Made by a program: the position numbers and the translations under genes
Shown: in pieces, positions 1 to 7,314 of the stretch
How the letters are laid out: every line of letters starts with the position of its first letter
Position numbering within the stretch: the stretch's first letter is position 1
The notes under the pieces: model-generated
The model's input: only the letters and a program-made list of their open reading frames with translations
The model's database searches: none
What the model was told of the DNA's origin: nothing
NCBI RefSeq assembly: GCF_008632955.1
Contig: NZ_CP043959.1
Coordinates: forward strand, 3,286,001-3,350,000
Direction of reading: 5' to 3'
DNA from: Streptomyces tendae
GTDB lineage: Bacteria; Actinomycetota; Actinomycetes; Streptomycetales; Streptomycetaceae
Length of the DNA stretch: 64,000 nucleotides

Positions 1-223
1 GTGTCCGTTTGGTTCGCTTGAGGTCAAAGTGCCCCCATAGGACGGGAATTGAGGATGGGGTGCGTGAGCATCGTCATATCGGTGACCGTGCGCTGTCGCC
101 ATGCTCACGTAATCCCCCTTCATGGCAGGGGAATTCGTTCCCGCGCCACTTCAACGGTCCACGCAGGGTGACGCCGTTTCCCCCTTTCGATCACGGAAAA
201 AGCCGGTTCGCGGGAACACGCGC

Positions 224-252
224 TTGTTTCGCCGCGTCGAGGTCGCTTACGT
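224..252 (+). promoter_or_regulatory. Probable promoter of the riboswitch/M23 hydrolase transcript
   Basis: TTGTTT at 224-229 and TTACGT at 247-252 are separated by 17 nt, a fair vegetative-type -35/-10 pair. A start about 7 nt downstream would put the 5' end of the RNA just before the riboswitch core. Nothing recognisable was found in positions 1-220 apart from a weak Crp-like half match, listed under rejected items. Confidence 0.45.
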
Positions 253-261
253 TCCCAACCG

Positions 262-450
262 ATCCGGACGGACGCCTAATCCTGCCGCCGCCCGGAGCCC
301 GCACACACTGACCCGACGCACGGCAGGAGCGGGGGACCCACAGGTACAACCGCCTGTTCCGGACCCCGGAAACAGGCTTGGGGTAAAGCCGCGCAGCGAC
401 GCGGCCGGACATCTCCAGTCCGCACCCGACAGCTCACCTCGTAGGCGCCG
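262..450 (+). promoter_or_regulatory. ydaO-type cyclic di-AMP riboswitch
   Basis: The leader carries the conserved blocks of the ydaO/yuaA aptamer in order: CCTAATCCTG (about 273), GGCAGGAGCGGGGGACCCA (about 322-340), TTGGGGTAAAGC (about 379), GGACATCTCCAGTCCG (about 408-423) and ACCCGACAGCTCACCTCGTA (about 424-443), ending next to the ribosome binding site of the M23 hydrolase. In Streptomyces this class sits before resuscitation and cell-wall hydrolase genes and turns them off when c-di-AMP is high. The match of all blocks in the right order makes the call secure; the exact ends and the terminator strand were not folded. Confidence 0.93.
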
Positions 451-464
451 GAGAGGAATTCGAC

Positions 465-1427
465 ATGCCCGCGAAGGGTAAGCACCGCCGTACCAAGGCT
501 CAGCGTTTCACCCGCTCCATCGCCGTCGCCGGAACCGGTGGCGCCGCGCTCGCCCTGCCGCTTCTGGGCGCCACCGGCGCGCACGCCGCGACCCCGCAGT
601 CGGCCCCCCAGAAGGCCGTTCAGTCCCTTTCCGTCTCCAGCCACCAGGCCACGGGCGACAAGGGCGACGAGGCCCGCACGTACACCGTGAAGGCCGGCGA
701 CTACCTCGCCAAGATCGCCGAGGCGGAGCACGTCGACGGTGGCTGGAAGAAGCTCTACGCGGACAACCGCGAGGCCGTCGGCGAGGACCCGTCGCTCATC
801 CATCCGGGTCTGAAGCTGTCCCTCCAGGGCGAGGCCGCCAAGAGCGCCCCCAAGCAGTCGACTTCGCCGCAGGAGTCGAAGCCCGCCGCGCCCAAGGCCG
901 AGAAGCCCGCCGCGCCCAAGGCCGAGAAGCCCGCCGCGCCCAAGGCGGAGAAGCCCGCCGAGAAGCCGGCCCAGAAGTCGTCCGAGGAGTCCTCCTCCGG
1001 GGCCTCCACCCAGACCACCTCCGGCTTCACCTCCCCGGTGTCCGGTGGCGGCATCGGCACCGCCTACAAGGTGGCCGGCGGCATGTGGTCCAGCGGTTAC
1101 CACACCGGTGTGGACTTCACCGTCCCGACCGGCACCCCCCTGAAGGCCGTCGGCGCCGGCACCGTCGTCTCCGCCGGCTGGGGCGGCGCGTACGGCAACC
1201 AGGTCGTCATCCAGCTGAGCGACGGCCACTACGCCCAGTACGCCCACCTCTCCTCCCTGTCCGTCTCGGCGGGCCAGACCGTGAGCGCCGGCCAGCAGGT
1301 CGGTCTCTCCGGTGCGACCGGCAACGTGACCGGCCCGCACCTGCACTTCGAGATCCGTACCACCCCGAACTACGGTTCGGACGTGGACCCGATCTCCTAC
1401 CTCCGCTCCAAGGGCGTCGCTCTCTGA
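465..1427 (+). CDS. LysM domain M23 family peptidoglycan hydrolase
   Basis: Predicted secreted zinc endopeptidase that cuts peptidoglycan cross-bridges. A basic N-terminus and hydrophobic stretch ending near AHA (about residue 44) form a signal peptide. A LysM motif follows (TYTVKAGDYLAKIAE, about 70-115). The linker repeats AAPKAEKP three times. The C-terminal M23 (LytM) domain shows the zinc motif HTGVDF and GPHLHFEIR near residues 210 and 290. The ATG at 465 is preceded by GAGAGGA (451-457) directly after the riboswitch. Length (320 aa) suits the SwlA/B/C-type hydrolases of Streptomyces, which share this c-di-AMP control. A clear terminator follows. Confidence 0.93.
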   Translation: MPAKGKHRRTKAQRFTRSIAVAGTGGAALALPLLGATGAHAATPQSAPQKAVQSLSVSSHQATGDKGDEARTYTVKAGDYLAKIAEAEHVDGGWKKLYADNREAVGEDPSLIHPGLKLSLQGEAAKSAPKQSTSPQESKPAAPKAEKPAAPKAEKPAAPKAEKPAEKPAQKSSEESSSGASTQTTSGFTSPVSGGGIGTAYKVAGGMWSSGYHTGVDFTVPTGTPLKAVGAGTVVSAGWGGAYGNQVVIQLSDGHYAQYAHLSSLSVSAGQTVSAGQQVGLSGATGNVTGPHLHFEIRTTPNYGSDVDPISYLRSKGVAL

Positions 1428-1455
1428 CCCCTCGCGGCACCCTTCCTGACACGCG

Positions 1456-1496
1456 CGCCGAAGGCCGACCCCGATCCACGGGGCCGGCCTTCGGCG
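1456..1496 (+). terminator. Rho-independent-like hairpin after the M23 gene
   Basis: Perfect inverted repeat CGCCGAAGGCC/GGCCTTCGGCG with an inner GACCCC/GGGG(CC) extension, 29 nt after the stop codon. No U-tract, as is common in Streptomyces. Confidence 0.75.
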
Positions 1497-1598
1497 TATT
1501 CCGGGCTTGGCCAACATTTGAGAGTGGCTTATCTCACCGCACGTCAACCCTCCCCTACGGTCGCGTAGGTCACATCGGAAGGTGAATCATGTCCGGCT

Positions 1599-2417
1599 GT
1601 GGCAGACGATTCGAAGAGTGACAAGGCAAGAGTGATCGGGTCGTACGTGGCGGTGGGGGACAGCTTCACCGAGGGCGTCGGCGACCCCGGCCCCGACGGG
1701 TCGTACGTCGGCTGGGCCGACCGGCTGGCCGTCCTGCTCGCCGACCGCAGGCCCGAAGGCGACTTCCGTTACGCCAACCTCGCCGTGCGCGGCAGGCTGC
1801 TGGACCAGATCGTGGCCGACCAGCTTCCCCGGGCGGTCGAACTCGCCCCCGACCTGGTCTCGTTCTGTGCGGGCGGCAACGACATCCTGCGCCCGGGCAC
1901 CGACCCGGACGAGGTGGCCGAGCGCTTCGAGCGGGCCGTCGCCCGGCTCGCCGCGACGGCCGGCACGGTCCTGGTGACCACCGGGTTCGACACCCGTGGC
2001 GTCCCCCTGCTCAAGCATCTGCGCGGCAAGATCGCCACGTACAACGGGCATGTGCGGGCCGTCGCCGACCGCTACGGCTGCCCGGTGCTCGACCTGTGGT
2101 CCCTGCGCAGCGTGCAGGACCGCAGGGCCTGGGACGCCGACCGGCTGCACCTGTCACCCGAGGGGCACACACGGGTCGCGCTCCGCGCGGGCCTGGCCCT
2201 CGGCCTGACGGTCCCCGCCGACCCGGAGCAGGCCTGGCCGGCGCTGCCGCCGCGCGGCACCCTGGAGATCCGCAGGGACGACGTCCACTGGGCCCGCGAG
2301 TACCTGGTGCCGTGGATCGGCCGCCGGCTGCGCGGCGAGTCCTCGGGCGACCACGTGATTCCCAAGGGCACGCTCTCCCCGGACGACATCAGGGAACGGA
2401 TCGCGGCGGTCGCCTGA
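1599..2417 (+). CDS. SGNH/GDSL hydrolase family protein
   Basis: A 272-residue SGNH-fold hydrolase (esterase/lipase-like) with block I VAVGDSFTEGVGD near residue 18, block III FCAGGNDI near 88-95 and block V with DRLHLSPEGH (about 182-191), giving the Ser, Gly, Asn and Asp/His residues of the family. There is no signal peptide, so it is probably cytoplasmic; the substrate is unknown. The GTG at 1599 gives the conserved start just before the GDSL block; GGAAGGTG lies about 15 nt upstream, a little far. Monocistronic by spacing. Confidence 0.85.
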   Translation: MADDSKSDKARVIGSYVAVGDSFTEGVGDPGPDGSYVGWADRLAVLLADRRPEGDFRYANLAVRGRLLDQIVADQLPRAVELAPDLVSFCAGGNDILRPGTDPDEVAERFERAVARLAATAGTVLVTTGFDTRGVPLLKHLRGKIATYNGHVRAVADRYGCPVLDLWSLRSVQDRRAWDADRLHLSPEGHTRVALRAGLALGLTVPADPEQAWPALPPRGTLEIRRDDVHWAREYLVPWIGRRLRGESSGDHVIPKGTLSPDDIRERIAAVA

Positions 2418-2565
2418 GCGCCGGACGCCCATGACGAGGCCCGGTCCGGGCCCCTGCGGAACCTCCTGGACCCGGCCCGGCCCCGTGGGCTCTTCCACAA
2501 CCCGGCCCGGGTGTCGCGGGCGCCGCCCATAATGGAATCTCCGATCGATTTCACGTGGAGGTACC

Positions 2566-3750
2566 GTGGCCGCTTCTTCGAACCTCGGGCCGGGTTCAAG
2601 GGCCCTGCGGCCGTTGGCCTTCGGCGCGGACCCGAGTGGCGAGCGCATGGCGCGCATCCGCAGGTCCCCGCACTTCGAGAACGGCGTCTTCCGGAACCCG
2701 GGCGGTCCGGCCCGGATCCGCCCCACGGGGTCGAACCGGGACCTGGCGAAGCTCTACCTGGACAAGGACGCCCGCTCCCGGCGCGCCCCGCAGGGCGCGA
2801 TCCCGGTGCATCCCACGACCCTCGCGGACATCTCCCGCCCGCCCGCCACGGGGCTGCGCCTGACGTGGGCGGGCCACTCCGGTGTGCTCGCGGAGATCGA
2901 CGGGCAGCGGGTGCTGTTCGACCCGGTGTGGGGTGAGCGCTGTTCCCCCTTCCCCTTCGCCGGACCGAAGCGGCTGCATCCCGTGCCGCTGCCCCTGGCC
3001 GCGCTCGGACCGGTCGACGTCGTGGTGATCTCCCACGACCACTACGACCACCTGGACCTGCCCACGATCAAGGAGCTGGCCGGCACGGACACCGTCTTCG
3101 CGGTGCCGCTCGGCGTGGGCGCGCACCTGGAGCGCTGGGGCGTGTCCGCGGACCGGCTGCGCGAGCTGGACTGGCAGGAGTCGACGCGGATCGGGGGGCT
3201 CACACTGACCGCCACCCCGGCCCGTCACTTCTGCGGCCGGGGCCTGCGCAACACCCAGCACACCCTGTGGGCCTCCTGGGTCGTCGCCGGCGAGCGGCAC
3301 CGGATCCACCACAGCGGTGACACCGGCTACTTCGACGGCTTCCGGGACATCGGCGCCGCCCACGGCCCGTTCGACGCGACGATGATCCAGGTCGGCGCCT
3401 ACTCGGACTTCTGGCCGGACATCCACATGACGCCCGAGGAGGGCGTGCGCGCGCACCTCGACCTCCAGGGAGGCGAGCCGGGCGGTGTCCTGCTCCCGAT
3501 CCACTGGGGCACCTTCAACCTGGCCCCGCACCCGTGGGCGGAGCCCGCGGAGTGGATGCGGGCAGCGGCCGGCGCGGTCGGGCAGGCCGTCGCCTTCCCC
3601 GTCCCGGGTCAGCCTTTCGAGCCTGCCGGTGACCTTCCCGTACGTCCCTGGTGGCAGGACGTGTCCCGGCCGCTGGACCGCGAGTGGCCCGTTCCCGGGA
3701 TCACCCCGCAGGCGTCCCGTGACGGCCTCGACCTCGTGGGCGAGGACTGA
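2566..3750 (+). CDS. Metallo-beta-lactamase fold hydrolase (NAPE-PLD/UlaG-like)
   Basis: A 394-residue MBL-fold protein. The zinc motif SHDHYDHLD occurs near residue 156, followed by ARHFCGRG (about 218) and HSGDTGYFDG (about 246), and the late ligand region PIHWGTF. This arrangement, with an N-terminal extension of about 95 residues, is typical of the NAPE-phospholipase D-like/UlaG-like MBL proteins; the actual substrate in actinobacteria is unknown. GTGGAGG lies 6-7 nt before the GTG start. A GNAT gene follows 31 nt downstream and may be cotranscribed. Confidence 0.82.
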   Translation: MAASSNLGPGSRALRPLAFGADPSGERMARIRRSPHFENGVFRNPGGPARIRPTGSNRDLAKLYLDKDARSRRAPQGAIPVHPTTLADISRPPATGLRLTWAGHSGVLAEIDGQRVLFDPVWGERCSPFPFAGPKRLHPVPLPLAALGPVDVVVISHDHYDHLDLPTIKELAGTDTVFAVPLGVGAHLERWGVSADRLRELDWQESTRIGGLTLTATPARHFCGRGLRNTQHTLWASWVVAGERHRIHHSGDTGYFDGFRDIGAAHGPFDATMIQVGAYSDFWPDIHMTPEEGVRAHLDLQGGEPGGVLLPIHWGTFNLAPHPWAEPAEWMRAAAGAVGQAVAFPVPGQPFEPAGDLPVRPWWQDVSRPLDREWPVPGITPQASRDGLDLVGED

Positions 3751-3781
3751 TGTGCGGCGGCGCGGGCGTGTGGATCTCCCG

Positions 3782-4270
3782 ATGAGTTCCCGCACTGCCC
3801 CGACCGGCCGGACGATCACGATCCGGAGGGCCGTCGCGAGGGACGCCAAGCGGCTGACGCGGATCGTGCGCGGCTCCGGTGCCTACGAGGGCAGATACGC
3901 CACCGCGGTCGCGGGCTACCGGGTCGGTCCCGACTACATCGAGGCCCACCGTGTCTTCGTCGCCGTCGACGCCGACGGCGACGAAGGCCGGGTCCTCGGG
4001 TTCTACTCGCTCGTTCTCGCCCCGCCGGAGCTCGACCTGCTGTTCGTCGCCGACGACGCGCAAGGACGGGGGATCGGGAGACAGCTCGTCGCGCACATGC
4101 GGTCCGAGGCCCGGGCCGCCGGGCTCGACCGCGTCGTGGTCGTGTCGCACATCCCCGCAGAGGGTTTCTACCAGCGCGTCGGCGCGGTGCGGACCGGGAC
4201 CGTGCCCGCGAACCCGCCCGCCGTACCGTGGGACCGTCCCGAACTCGAGTTCCGCACCTCTTCACAATGA
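3782..4270 (+). CDS. GNAT family N-acetyltransferase
   Basis: A 162-residue acetyl-CoA-dependent N-acetyltransferase. It starts TITIRRAVARDAKRL and carries motif A as LLFVADDAQGRGIGRQLV, with the QGRGIG pyrophosphate-binding loop, and the late motif AEGFYQRVGA. The ATG at 3782 is the first in-frame start after the preceding gene and gives a canonical GNAT N-terminus. Substrate not predictable. It probably shares a transcript with the MBL-fold gene 31 nt upstream. Confidence 0.85.
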   Translation: MSSRTAPTGRTITIRRAVARDAKRLTRIVRGSGAYEGRYATAVAGYRVGPDYIEAHRVFVAVDADGDEGRVLGFYSLVLAPPELDLLFVADDAQGRGIGRQLVAHMRSEARAAGLDRVVVVSHIPAEGFYQRVGAVRTGTVPANPPAVPWDRPELEFRTSSQ

Positions 4271-4381
4271 ACAAAAAGTCTGTGCCGGCGAAGTGAGAAT
4301 TGCACGGACTGTGACATGAGAGATTGTGACGCAATGGGCGGAGCGAAATCTCGTCATTAGGGCAGGTCAATTTCCGCGTGC

Positions 4382-4758
<377 letters not shown>

Positions 4759-4774
4759 CGCCCGCACACAGACC

Positions 4775-4816
4775 GCAGCTGGGGCCCGCATCCTTCGGGG
4801 TGCGGGCCCCAGCTGC
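4775..4816 (+). terminator. Strong terminator after csp
   Basis: A 16-bp perfect stem GCAGCTGGGGCCCGCA/TGCGGGCCCCAGCTGC with a 10-nt loop, 16 nt after the csp stop and followed by a short T-containing stretch. Confidence 0.88.
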
Positions 4817-4936
4817 ATCTCCGATTTCTTGGTCGGCCCGCATCTGTTTTTCCCATCGGTCCATACTCGTAATTCTCCGTGCTGCTCGCTGCCCCGGAAA
4901 ATTCCTTGATATGCGCCATGTCGAGGAAGGTTCCGC

Positions 4937-6361
4937 ATGAACCCCACACGTAGCAGTGACCGCACACGTAACAGCGACCGCGCACGTGGCAACGGCCGTG
5001 GCCGTCGGCCTGCCGCCGTGCGAGGCGAGTTCGCACCGCCCCGGACGATCACCCCCGCCCTGCCCCCCGTGAAGACGTTCGCCGATCTCGCCATGCCCGA
5101 GCGGCTGCTGGTCGAACTCGGCCACCAGGGGTTGACCGTGCCGTTCCCGATCCAGGGCGCGACACTGCCCAACGCCTTGGCGGGCCGTGACGTACTGGGC
5201 CGCGGGCGCACCGGCTCCGGCAAGACCCTCGCCTTCGGTCTCGCCCTGCTCGCCCGCACCGCCGGCCGGCGTGCCGAACCCCGCCGGCCGCTCGGGCTGA
5301 TCCTCGTGCCGACGCGTGAGCTGGCGCAGCAGGTGACCGACGCGCTCACGCCGTACGCCCGCTCCGTCAGGCTGCGGCTGGCCACGGTGGTGGGCGGGAT
5401 GTCGATCGGACGGCAGGCCGGCGCGCTGCGCGGCGGCGCCGAGATCGTCGTCGCGACGCCCGGACGGCTCAAGGACCTCATCGACCGCGGCGACTGCACG
5501 CTGGACGACGTGGACACCACCGTGCTGGACGAGGCCGACCAGATGGCCGACATGGGCTTCATGCCGCAGGTCACCGCGCTGATCGACCAGGTGCGCCCGG
5601 ACGGGCAGCGGATGCTGTTCTCCGCCACCCTGGACCGCAACGTCGACCTGCTGGTCCGCCGCTATCTGACCGACCCCGTCGTGCACTCGGTGGACCCGTC
5701 GGCCGGCGCGGTCACGACGATGGAGCACCACGTCCTGCACGTCCACGGCGCCGACAAGCACGCCGCCACGACCGAGATCGCGGCCCGTGACGGCCGCGTG
5801 ATCATGTTCCTGGACACTAAGCACGCCGTGGACCGGCTGACCCAGGACCTGCTCGACAGCGGAGTACGGGCCGCCGCCCTGCACGGCGGCAAGTCGCAGC
5901 CGCAGCGCACCCGCACGCTCGCGCAGTTCAAGACGGGGCACGTCACCGTGCTGGTGGCGACCAACGTCGCGGCGCGCGGCATCCACGTCGACAACCTCGA
6001 CCTCGTCGTGAACGTCGACCCGCCGACCGACCACAAGGACTACCTGCACCGCGGCGGCCGCACCGCCCGAGCCGGGGAGTCCGGCAGCGTCGTCACGCTC
6101 GTCACGCCGAGCCAGCGCCGCGGCATGGTCCGCCTCATGGCGGACGCCGGCATCCAGCCGCAGACCACTCGGGTCCGCCCGGGCGACGAGGCCCTGAGCC
6201 GGATCACCGGGGCGCAGGCCCCGTCCGGTGTCCCGGTCGTCATCACGGCACCGGCGGCCGAACGCCCCAGGCGCGGGGCCTCGCCCCGCGGCCGACGCCG
6301 CCCCTCCTCGGCGGCCCCGCGCACGTCAGTGCGCAGGCCCGTCCTCGACGCGGCGGCCTAG
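4937..6361 (+). CDS. DEAD-box ATP-dependent RNA helicase
   Basis: A 474-residue RhlE/DeaD-like helicase that unwinds RNA using ATP. Visible motifs: Q motif region (VPFPIQGATLPNAL), motif I GRTGSGKT, Ia PTRELAQQ, Ib TPGRLKD, II DEADQ, III SATLD, IV-V (FLDT, VATNVAARGIHV) and VI HRGGRTARAG. The N-terminus is short, basic and low-complexity, and the C-terminus is an Arg/Pro-rich tail without a defined domain, likely RNA-binding. GAGGAAGG precedes the ATG at 4937. Its position after csp suggests a role in cold or RNA-structure stress. Confidence 0.95.
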   Translation: MNPTRSSDRTRNSDRARGNGRGRRPAAVRGEFAPPRTITPALPPVKTFADLAMPERLLVELGHQGLTVPFPIQGATLPNALAGRDVLGRGRTGSGKTLAFGLALLARTAGRRAEPRRPLGLILVPTRELAQQVTDALTPYARSVRLRLATVVGGMSIGRQAGALRGGAEIVVATPGRLKDLIDRGDCTLDDVDTTVLDEADQMADMGFMPQVTALIDQVRPDGQRMLFSATLDRNVDLLVRRYLTDPVVHSVDPSAGAVTTMEHHVLHVHGADKHAATTEIAARDGRVIMFLDTKHAVDRLTQDLLDSGVRAAALHGGKSQPQRTRTLAQFKTGHVTVLVATNVAARGIHVDNLDLVVNVDPPTDHKDYLHRGGRTARAGESGSVVTLVTPSQRRGMVRLMADAGIQPQTTRVRPGDEALSRITGAQAPSGVPVVITAPAAERPRRGASPRGRRRPSSAAPRTSVRRPVLDAAA

Positions 6362-6407
6362 GTCCTTCGCCATCAGTCCACCCGGCCCATCTCCGCAGGA
6401 GGCACCT

Positions 6408-6710
6408 TTGACCGTGATCCGGATGAAGCACCGCTCGGCGGACGCCGACACCGCGCCCGGGAAGGCCGTCGACGTCATGGACGCGGCCGGACCGCGGGTC
6501 TGTGACGACATGAGCGTCGAGGTGGCGCTGGCCGTCATGGCCGCCGCGCGCACCGGCCGGCTGGCCGTCTGCGACGAGGACGACCAGCGCGTCGGCCTGG
6601 TGACCCGGACCGACCTCACCGCCGTCCGCGACAGCGGCGCCCGCCCGGACCGCGTCCGCCTGCGCGACATCCTCGGCGACCGCGGACGCGTCCCGCTCGC
6701 CGCCTGCTGA
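6408..6710 (+). CDS. Small single-CBS-domain protein
   Basis: A 100-residue protein with one CBS motif (MSVEVALAVMAAARTGRLAV ... RVGLVTRTDLTAV, about residues 35-80), half of the usual Bateman pair, so it would have to dimerise to bind an adenosyl ligand. AGGAGG at 6397-6402 is 5 nt before TTG 6408 and 11 nt before the alternative GTG 6414; I prefer the TTG. It lies 46 nt after the DEAD-box gene and may be cotranscribed with it. Function unknown beyond ligand sensing. Confidence 0.75.
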   Translation: MTVIRMKHRSADADTAPGKAVDVMDAAGPRVCDDMSVEVALAVMAAARTGRLAVCDEDDQRVGLVTRTDLTAVRDSGARPDRVRLRDILGDRGRVPLAAC

Positions 6711-6728
6711 GACACCACGCCGTCTTCG

Positions 6729-6770
6729 GCGCTGTGGGCCCCACCGGTACGCCGGCGGGGCCCACAGCGC
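6729..6770 (+). terminator. Terminator after CBS gene
   Basis: A 14-bp perfect stem GCGCTGTGGGCCCC/GGGGCCCACAGCGC with a 14-nt loop, 18 nt after the CBS stop codon. Confidence 0.85.
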
Positions 6771-6836
6771 GTGAAGCGGGCCGGCATCGGCAGGGCCGGT
6801 GCGGCATCGGAGCCGGCGGATGGTGTAGTAGTTCCT

Positions 6837-6872
6837 GCGGGGCCCTGGTGCCGGACGGCACCAGGGCCCCGC
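6837..6872 (+). promoter_or_regulatory. 16-bp perfect hairpin in the leader of the MerR-like gene
   Basis: GCGGGGCCCTGGTGCC/GGCACCAGGGCCCCGC with a 4-nt loop (GGAC). It lies after a TAGTAGT-like -10 (about 6826-6832) and only 23 nt before the ATG at 6896. It could be a second terminator for the upstream genes, or a leader structure of the downstream gene; position relative to the -10 favours the leader. Confidence 0.6.
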
Positions 6873-6895
6873 CACGAGTTACGCAGAGAGGTGCA

Positions 6896-7231
6896 ATGAC
6901 AGCAGACGACACGTTCGGCCGTCTTGACGACGAGGACTACCCCGCCTACACCATGGGCCGGGCCGCCGAGATGCTCGGTACCACCCAGGGCTTCCTCCGC
7001 GCCCTCGGCGAGGCCCGTCTCATCACACCGCTCCGCTCCCCGGGCGGCCACCGCCGCTACTCCCGCTACCAGCTGCGCATCGCCGCCCGCGCCAGGGAAC
7101 TCGTCGACCGGGGCACCCCCATCGAGGCCGCCTGCCGGATCGTCATCCTCGAGGACCAGCTGGAGGAGGCCCAGCGCCTCAACGCCGAGTACCGGCGCGC
7201 CGCCGAAGCGGGACACCCGACGGCCGAATGA
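6896..7231 (+). CDS. MerR-type helix-turn-helix regulator, small
   Basis: A 111-residue protein with a MerR-like winged-helix DNA-binding domain: YTMGRAAEMLGTTQGFLRAL (helix-turn-helix), then the wing LRSPGGHRRYSRYQLRIAAR. A helical tail (EAACRIVILEDQLEEAQRLN) could form the dimerisation coil. There is no C-terminal sensor domain and no cysteines for metal or iron-sulfur binding. Similar short MerR-like proteins are cold-shock-cluster neighbours in Streptomyces; the target is unknown. GAGAGG lies 6-7 nt upstream of the ATG. Confidence 0.85.
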   Translation: MTADDTFGRLDDEDYPAYTMGRAAEMLGTTQGFLRALGEARLITPLRSPGGHRRYSRYQLRIAARARELVDRGTPIEAACRIVILEDQLEEAQRLNAEYRRAAEAGHPTAE

Positions 7232-7237
7232 GACGAG

Positions 7238-7263
7238 CGTGCCCGCCGGTGTCGGCGGGCACG
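7238..7263. terminator. Bidirectional terminator between convergent genes
   Basis: An 11-bp perfect stem CGTGCCCGCCG/CGGCGGGCACG with a GTGT loop, between the MerR-like gene (+) and the RNase J gene (-). Confidence 0.75.
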
Positions 7264-7314
7264 GAACGTCGTACGGGTGAGCCGGTGACCGGCGACGTGC
7301 GGCCGGGCCGTCGC

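Noticed and set aside
64..77. Crp-like site GTGAGCATCGTCAT upstream of the riboswitch
   Set aside because: It differs from the GTG-N6-GNCAC pattern at the last base and one such match in the region can arise by chance.
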